Shown here in pieces: positions 7,938-11,349 of a DNA stretch of 11,349 nucleotides (its first letter is position 1; each line of letters starts with the position of its first letter). Source of the stretch: an uncultured Bacteroidales bacterium (GTDB lineage: Bacteria; Bacteroidota; Bacteroidia; Bacteroidales; UBA932); NCBI GenBank assembly GCA_946405645.1, contig CAMJHW010000038.1, positions 1 to 11,349 of the forward strand. The letters are read 5' to 3'. The position numbers were made by a program, and so were the translations under genes. The notes below the pieces were generated by a model. That model was given only the letters and a program-made list of their open reading frames with translations. It did not search any database and was not told the origin of the DNA.

Positions 7938-9317
7938 TTATAAGAGCTTGGCAGCTATCTCGGAAAGCTCGCTCCTCTCGCCCTTGCGAAGGAATACGTG
8001 CTGGAAGAGCTTCTGCCCAGTCATCTTCTCACCGAGGTGAGTAAGGCCGTTGGACCATTGGTCGAGGTAAGGCTGGTCTATCTGGAAGATGTCGCCGGTG
8101 AATACCATTTTGGTCCCTTCGCCAGCACGGGTGATGATGGTCTTGATCTCGTGGGGAGTAAGATTCTGGGCCTCGTCGATGATGAAGAAAGCCTTGCCGA
8201 GACTCCTTCCCCTGATATAGGCGAGAGGCGAGATGACGAGCTTTTCGTCCTTGAGCAGGCCCTCGATCTTCAGGGCTTCCTTGGAGGAAGGACGGAACTG
8301 GGCCTTGATAACGTTGAGATTGTCCATCAGAGGCTGGAGGTAAGGATTCATCTTGGCCTTCTGGTCGCCGGGAAGGAAACCGATGTCCTGGTTGCCCAGG
8401 ATCACGGTGGGACGGGAGAGGATGATCTGGTCGAAATCGCGTTCCTGCTCCAGCGCAGAGGCCAGGGCAAGCAGGGTCTTGCCTGTGCCGGCGCCGCCGG
8501 TGAGGGACACCAGCTGGATCTTCGGATCCAGACAGGCGTCCAGCGCGAACTTCTGCTCGTCGTTGCGCGGGCGGATGCCGTAGGCTTCGCGGCTCTTGAC
8601 GAGCACGATGCGCCCGCGCGTAGCATCGTAGCGCGCGCAGACGACGTCCTTGTCCGAGCCCTTCCATCCGAACTTGAAAAGCTGGTTCGGACGGGGCTCC
8701 GAGGGCAGTATGTCCTCCCAGTCCAGGCTGGTGTCCTGCCCATAGGCCAGCGCCTGGAGCACGGAAGGCTCGACGTCGATAGATTGGACTTCGCGGGTGG
8801 CTCCCTCGACCTTGGCCTCCTCGACCTTGTCGGTGAGATAGTCCTGGACTTCCATTCCGGCGGCTTTAGCCTTCATGCGGAGGTTGACGTCCTTGGTGAT
8901 CAGGGCGACGAAGGTTCCAGGATTGTTGTCACGAACCCACATGGCGGTGGAGAGGATCCTGTGGTCGGGTATATCGTCCATAAAGAAATCCTTGAACTCC
9001 TCGGCGAAGGGATGGTTGGGCTCGATCTTGATCTTACCGAGGCCCTTCCCGATGGGGACTCCGTCCCTGCCGAACAGCTTGCCCTCGGTCAGGCGGTCGA
9101 TTTCGCGGACGAAGCCGCGGGCGTTGAACGCAAGCGCGTCACTCCCCTTCTTGAACTTGTCGAGCTCCTCGATGACCGCTATCGGTATGACGATATTGTT
9201 GTCCTGGAACTTGCGGATGGCCTTGTAGTCGTGCAGGATGATATTTGTGTCCAGCACAAATATCTTCGGCTTACCGTGAGATTTCTTCCCCGAAGGGACA
9301 TTGGCATATCTTGGCAT
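7938..9317 (-). CDS. PIN domain-PhoH family ATPase (YlaK/PhoH2-like)
   Basis: Cytosolic fusion of a PIN nuclease domain and a PhoH P-loop ATPase, 459 residues. Related PhoH2 proteins of mycobacteria are RNA-unwinding ribonucleases; this protein probably also handles RNA, but its substrate is unknown. PIN domain, residues about 18-160: VLDTNIILHD (21-30, metal-binding D23), IEELDKFKKG (49-58, E50/E51) and TKDVNLRMKAKAAGM (141-155, D143), so the acidic active-site set looks intact. PhoH domain, residues about 245-459: Walker A TGGAGTGKT (273-281, K280), Walker B AFFIIDEAQN (376-385, D381/E382) and FTGD (406-409). The upstream PurL-like gene ends 12 bp before this ATG on the same strand, so the two are probably one operon. 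No Shine-Dalgarno site is visible. Confidence 0.95.
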   Translation of the reverse strand: MPRYANVPSGKKSHGKPKIFVLDTNIILHDYKAIRKFQDNNIVIPIAVIEELDKFKKGSDALAFNARGFVREIDRLTEGKLFGRDGVPIGKGLGKIKIEPNHPFAEEFKDFFMDDIPDHRILSTAMWVRDNNPGTFVALITKDVNLRMKAKAAGMEVQDYLTDKVEEAKVEGATREVQSIDVEPSVLQALAYGQDTSLDWEDILPSEPRPNQLFKFGWKGSDKDVVCARYDATRGRIVLVKSREAYGIRPRNDEQKFALDACLDPKIQLVSLTGGAGTGKTLLALASALEQERDFDQIILSRPTVILGNQDIGFLPGDQKAKMNPYLQPLMDNLNVIKAQFRPSSKEALKIEGLLKDEKLVISPLAYIRGRSLGKAFFIIDEAQNLTPHEIKTIITRAGEGTKMVFTGDIFQIDQPYLDQWSNGLTHLGEKMTGQKLFQHVFLRKGERSELSEIAAKLL

Positions 9318-9329
9318 ATAATGTAGTGG

Positions 9330-10505
9330 TTAGTCTTCTCCTTCTGAACTCTGGCTGCGGATGAGCGATTCGAGGATGGTCTGGATGCCGGGCTTGTCCG
9401 AAGACATTACGTCCACGCCGGAGCGGCCGGGGACGGGATGTCCTATCGGATAGAATGCGATGTCCTGCAGCAGCAGTTCTGCATCGACATAGTCGTAGTC
9501 TATGTCCGCAATCTGGAAAAGGACGCCCGGAACCTCCGCGAAGAGCAGGCGGACTATGTCCTTGTCGCCAGTGGCGCGGGCGAGGTCGGCGAGCTCCACG
9601 CTCGCACCTATCTTGGGACCTGTCATGCGCTTGAGGGCGGTGATGAGTCCACCGCGGCCGACGGTCACGCCGGAAAGGACGATGCCATCCTCGACGAGCT
9701 CGCGGACCACTTCGTAACAGTCGATGAAGTAGTCCGGGTCGATTATCTGCGGGGCGACCGCTCCGGAGGAGCCGAGCGCCTGCGCAAGCAGCGAGGCGCC
9801 GAGGCGGTACTCGCAGTCCTCGAAGGGGACGTAGATCAGCCAGCTCCCGGCATCCGGCAGGAGCCTGGAGGGGTGGAGGTTCTGGGCGCGGAGCTTAGGA
9901 TGCTCCGTACGGAAAGGAAGCTCCGTGAAAAAGTCCTCGGAGTCGGCGGCGTCGCCGTCGTCAGGCCGCAAGGCCGCGAGGGACGGAACAGCCGCGACAT
10001 CGCAGCCGGAGTCGGCCTCCGTAAATGAATACCCCGAGAGCTTCAGGCCCAGGGAATCGATGTAGTCGGCAGCTGAAGAGACGGAGGCGTAAAAAGCCGC
10101 CATGTCTCCGATGCGCTGAGGACACCAGGTCCAGTCGAGGCGGAGCGCAAGGTCCCCCAAACGGAAATGTCCCTTGCGCCAGATGGCCTCGATCAAGGCA
10201 CAGGCTATCCGGGATTTAGTGTATGTCTCGGGAAAGGCGGACGGGAAAGCAGGAGCCTTGATGCCCTTGATGAGCCTGAGGTACTCCCCTACCTTCGAAG
10301 GGTCGGTGTCACAAGGTTTGGGGGCGGGGTCGACGGTCTCGTCGACTATAGGCTCGAATGCCCCGTCAGGGGACTCGGGACGTGCGGCATCAGCGGCCAT
10401 GCAGGCCTCGAGGATGTGCGCCGGAGTCAGTTCCTGCGGGACGCCGTCGATGACGTACTCGGAATACAAAGCGGATGTCTTTTCGTTCATATAACGGGCA
10501 TTCAT
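9330..10505 (-). CDS. PurL-like (AIR synthase C-terminal domain) protein, probably non-catalytic
   Basis: A 391-residue protein that resembles a decayed stretch of Bacteroidales phosphoribosylformylglycinamidine synthase (PurL). Residues about 105-156 echo the PurL region around NWMWPC...GEDARLYDAV: DWTWCPQ (124-130), GDMAAFYASVSSAADYIDSL (133-152). Residues about 221-358 follow the AIRS C-terminal domain in order: SWLIYVPF (221-228, like the LYLLG strand), RLGASLLAQALG (234-245, like ELGGSEY...LG), VRELVEDGIVLSG (267-279), GRGGLITALKRM (283-294), LLFAEVPGVLFQIAD (320-334) and IAFYPIG (349-355). The GKDS-type and HD-containing catalytic motifs expected next to these are absent, as is the N-terminal ATP-binding part, so a purine-synthesis activity is unlikely. 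Residues 40-70 and 175-195 are low-complexity and acidic. It starts 44 bp from folC and precedes phoH by 12 bp. Homology is inferred by eye; the function is unknown. Confidence 0.7.
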   Translation of the reverse strand: MNARYMNEKTSALYSEYVIDGVPQELTPAHILEACMAADAARPESPDGAFEPIVDETVDPAPKPCDTDPSKVGEYLRLIKGIKAPAFPSAFPETYTKSRIACALIEAIWRKGHFRLGDLALRLDWTWCPQRIGDMAAFYASVSSAADYIDSLGLKLSGYSFTEADSGCDVAAVPSLAALRPDDGDAADSEDFFTELPFRTEHPKLRAQNLHPSRLLPDAGSWLIYVPFEDCEYRLGASLLAQALGSSGAVAPQIIDPDYFIDCYEVVRELVEDGIVLSGVTVGRGGLITALKRMTGPKIGASVELADLARATGDKDIVRLLFAEVPGVLFQIADIDYDYVDAELLLQDIAFYPIGHPVPGRSGVDVMSSDKPGIQTILESLIRSQSSEGED

Positions 10506-10509
10506 TTTG

Positions 10510-10541
10510 TAAAAATAACTAAATTTGGAATCAGTTGCAAG
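10510..10541 (-). promoter_or_regulatory. Candidate promoter of the PurL-like/phoH operon
   Basis: On the minus strand CTTG (10541-10538), a 20-bp spacer and TATTTTTA (10517-10510) resemble the -33 TTTG and -7 TAnnTTTG pair with one mismatch in each. The -7 box ends 4 nt before the ATG at 10505, so the mRNA would have almost no leader. Confidence 0.4.
10520..10527 (+). promoter_or_regulatory. Candidate folC -7 promoter element
   Basis: TAAATTTG matches TAnnTTTG exactly and would start transcription near 10533, giving a leader of about 17 nt before the folC ATG. No TTTG is found at the -33 spacing. It lies inside the spacer of the divergent promoter. Confidence 0.45.
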
Positions 10542-10549
10542 AAATCGAT

Positions 10550-11349
10550 ATGAACGATTCGGATTATCAGCACAAACTCGAAGAAATCTTCGTCCGCTTC
10601 CCGTCAGTACAGAATACCGGATTCGGCGAGGCCTACAAGCCCGGCCTGAAACATATGGAGGATTTCGACGCCCTGCTCGGTAATCCCTCCGGGGATTTCC
10701 GGTCCATCCATGTAGCGGGCACCAACGGCAAGGGGTCGGTGGCCAACATGCTGGCTTCCGCCATCGCCGCCACGGGGATCAAGGTGGGGCTCTACACTTC
10801 CCCGCACATCCTTGATTTCCGGGAGAGGATGCGCATACTCGACGGAAGGACGGAAGAGCCCGTGTATCTCATCAGCAGGGAAGACGTCTGGGACTTCCTT
10901 TCCTGCCGGGAGAAAGCCTTCGACGAGCTTGAGCTGTCCTATTTTGAAATCACTACGGGTATGGCATTCTGGTGGTTCTCGAAGGAGAAGGTCGATGTCG
11001 CCATAATCGAGGTCGGCCTCGGCGGCCGGCTGGACAGCACCAACATCATCACTCCGGAAGTCGCCGTCGTCACCAGCATAGGGCTCGACCATTGCGCCCA
11101 GCTGGGCGGCACAAGGGCCGCCATAGCCGGCGAGAAGGCCGGGATCTTCAAACCCGGCGTACCGGCCGTGGTCGGAACACGTGACGCGGAGACCGCGCCG
11201 GTGTTCGAAGCAGCGGCTGCGGCAGTCGGCTGCCCGCTCTTCTTCGCAGATTCGGAAGACGGTCTGGTGGAGCGGGTCGAAGGGCTTTCAAGCGTGATGG
11301 ATCTCCAAGGAGAATGGCAGAAGGAGAATCTCAGAACCGTGCTGACGGT
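10550..11349 (+). CDS. folC: Folylpolyglutamate synthase / dihydrofolate synthase, N-terminal part
   Basis: Mur-ligase-family enzyme that adds glutamate to folates (and, in bifunctional forms, makes dihydrofolate from dihydropteroate), using ATP. About 266 codons are in the window; the frame is open at the right edge and the C-terminal domain is missing. Visible motifs: P-loop HVAGTNGKGS (54-63), the TSPHILDFRERMRI loop (83-96), FEITTGMAFWWF (132-143), EVGLGGRLDSTNIITP (154-169), TSIGLDH (175-181) and EKAGIFKPG (195-203), whose lysine is the usual carbamylated residue. The start is the ATG at 10550, which gives the Bacteroidetes-type N-terminus of about 50 residues before the P-loop. It diverges from the PurL-like gene. 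Together with glyA it serves folate-linked one-carbon metabolism. Confidence 0.96.
   Translation, partial: MNDSDYQHKLEEIFVRFPSVQNTGFGEAYKPGLKHMEDFDALLGNPSGDFRSIHVAGTNGKGSVANMLASAIAATGIKVGLYTSPHILDFRERMRILDGRTEEPVYLISREDVWDFLSCREKAFDELELSYFEITTGMAFWWFSKEKVDVAIIEVGLGGRLDSTNIITPEVAVVTSIGLDHCAQLGGTRAAIAGEKAGIFKPGVPAVVGTRDAETAPVFEAAAAAVGCPLFFADSEDGLVERVEGLSSVMDLQGEWQKENLRTVLT

Noticed and set aside
10604..11092. A 162-codon minus-strand frame over the right end.
   Set aside because: The plus strand here encodes FolC with its P-loop and Mur-ligase motifs in order; the minus frame is its shadow.

Overview
The window comes from a member of the Bacteroidales. Three things support this. The 16S rRNA 5' end has a Bacteroidetes-type sequence. 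Several intergenic regions carry Bacteroidetes promoter motifs (TTTG, about 19-21 bp, TAnnTTTG). The proteins (GroEL with a GGMM tail, DUF4251 lipoprotein, long PPDK, PIN-PhoH, FolC) read like Bacteroidales versions. Codon use is GC-rich and TTA/CTA/TCA codons are scarce, which produces very long spurious antisense frames. The 16S V1-V2 region does not look like Bacteroides proper. A relative of Rikenellaceae or a gut/rumen 'Cryptobacteroides'-type lineage is my guess, not a demonstrated assignment.

Layout, left to right. (1) 1-276: the 5' end of a 16S rRNA gene on the minus strand, with leader, boxA-like site and a textbook rRNA promoter in 277-448. (2) 474-2441: groES-groEL on the minus strand, ended by a long near-perfect hairpin just 25 bp before the rRNA promoter. 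(3) 2468-3901: glyA on the minus strand, with a terminator-like hairpin that also lies in front of groES. (4) 3926-3965: a compact divergent promoter region. (5) 3969-5038, plus strand: a SpoU/TrmH-family RNA methyltransferase whose 3' end runs into a dispersed CHSERSE-type repeat, then a DUF4251 lipoprotein. A 15-bp bidirectional terminator separates these from (6) ppdK, minus strand, 5126-7852. (7) 7938-10505, minus strand: a PIN-PhoH ATPase preceded by, and probably cotranscribed with, a protein that looks like a decayed C-terminal half of PurL. (8) 10550 to the window end, plus strand: the start of folC, diverging from the PurL-like gene across 44 bp with interleaved promoters.

Most of the window is core housekeeping: protein folding, one-carbon metabolism (glyA and folC, although not adjacent), pyruvate/PEP interconversion and RNA modification. 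I see no mobile element, CRISPR array, phage or defence island. The least ordinary items are the PurL-like apparent pseudoenzyme paired with PIN-PhoH, the repeat-derived tail of the methyltransferase, the hairpin between the likely groES promoter and its start codon, and several promoters so close to the start codon that leaderless mRNAs are plausible.
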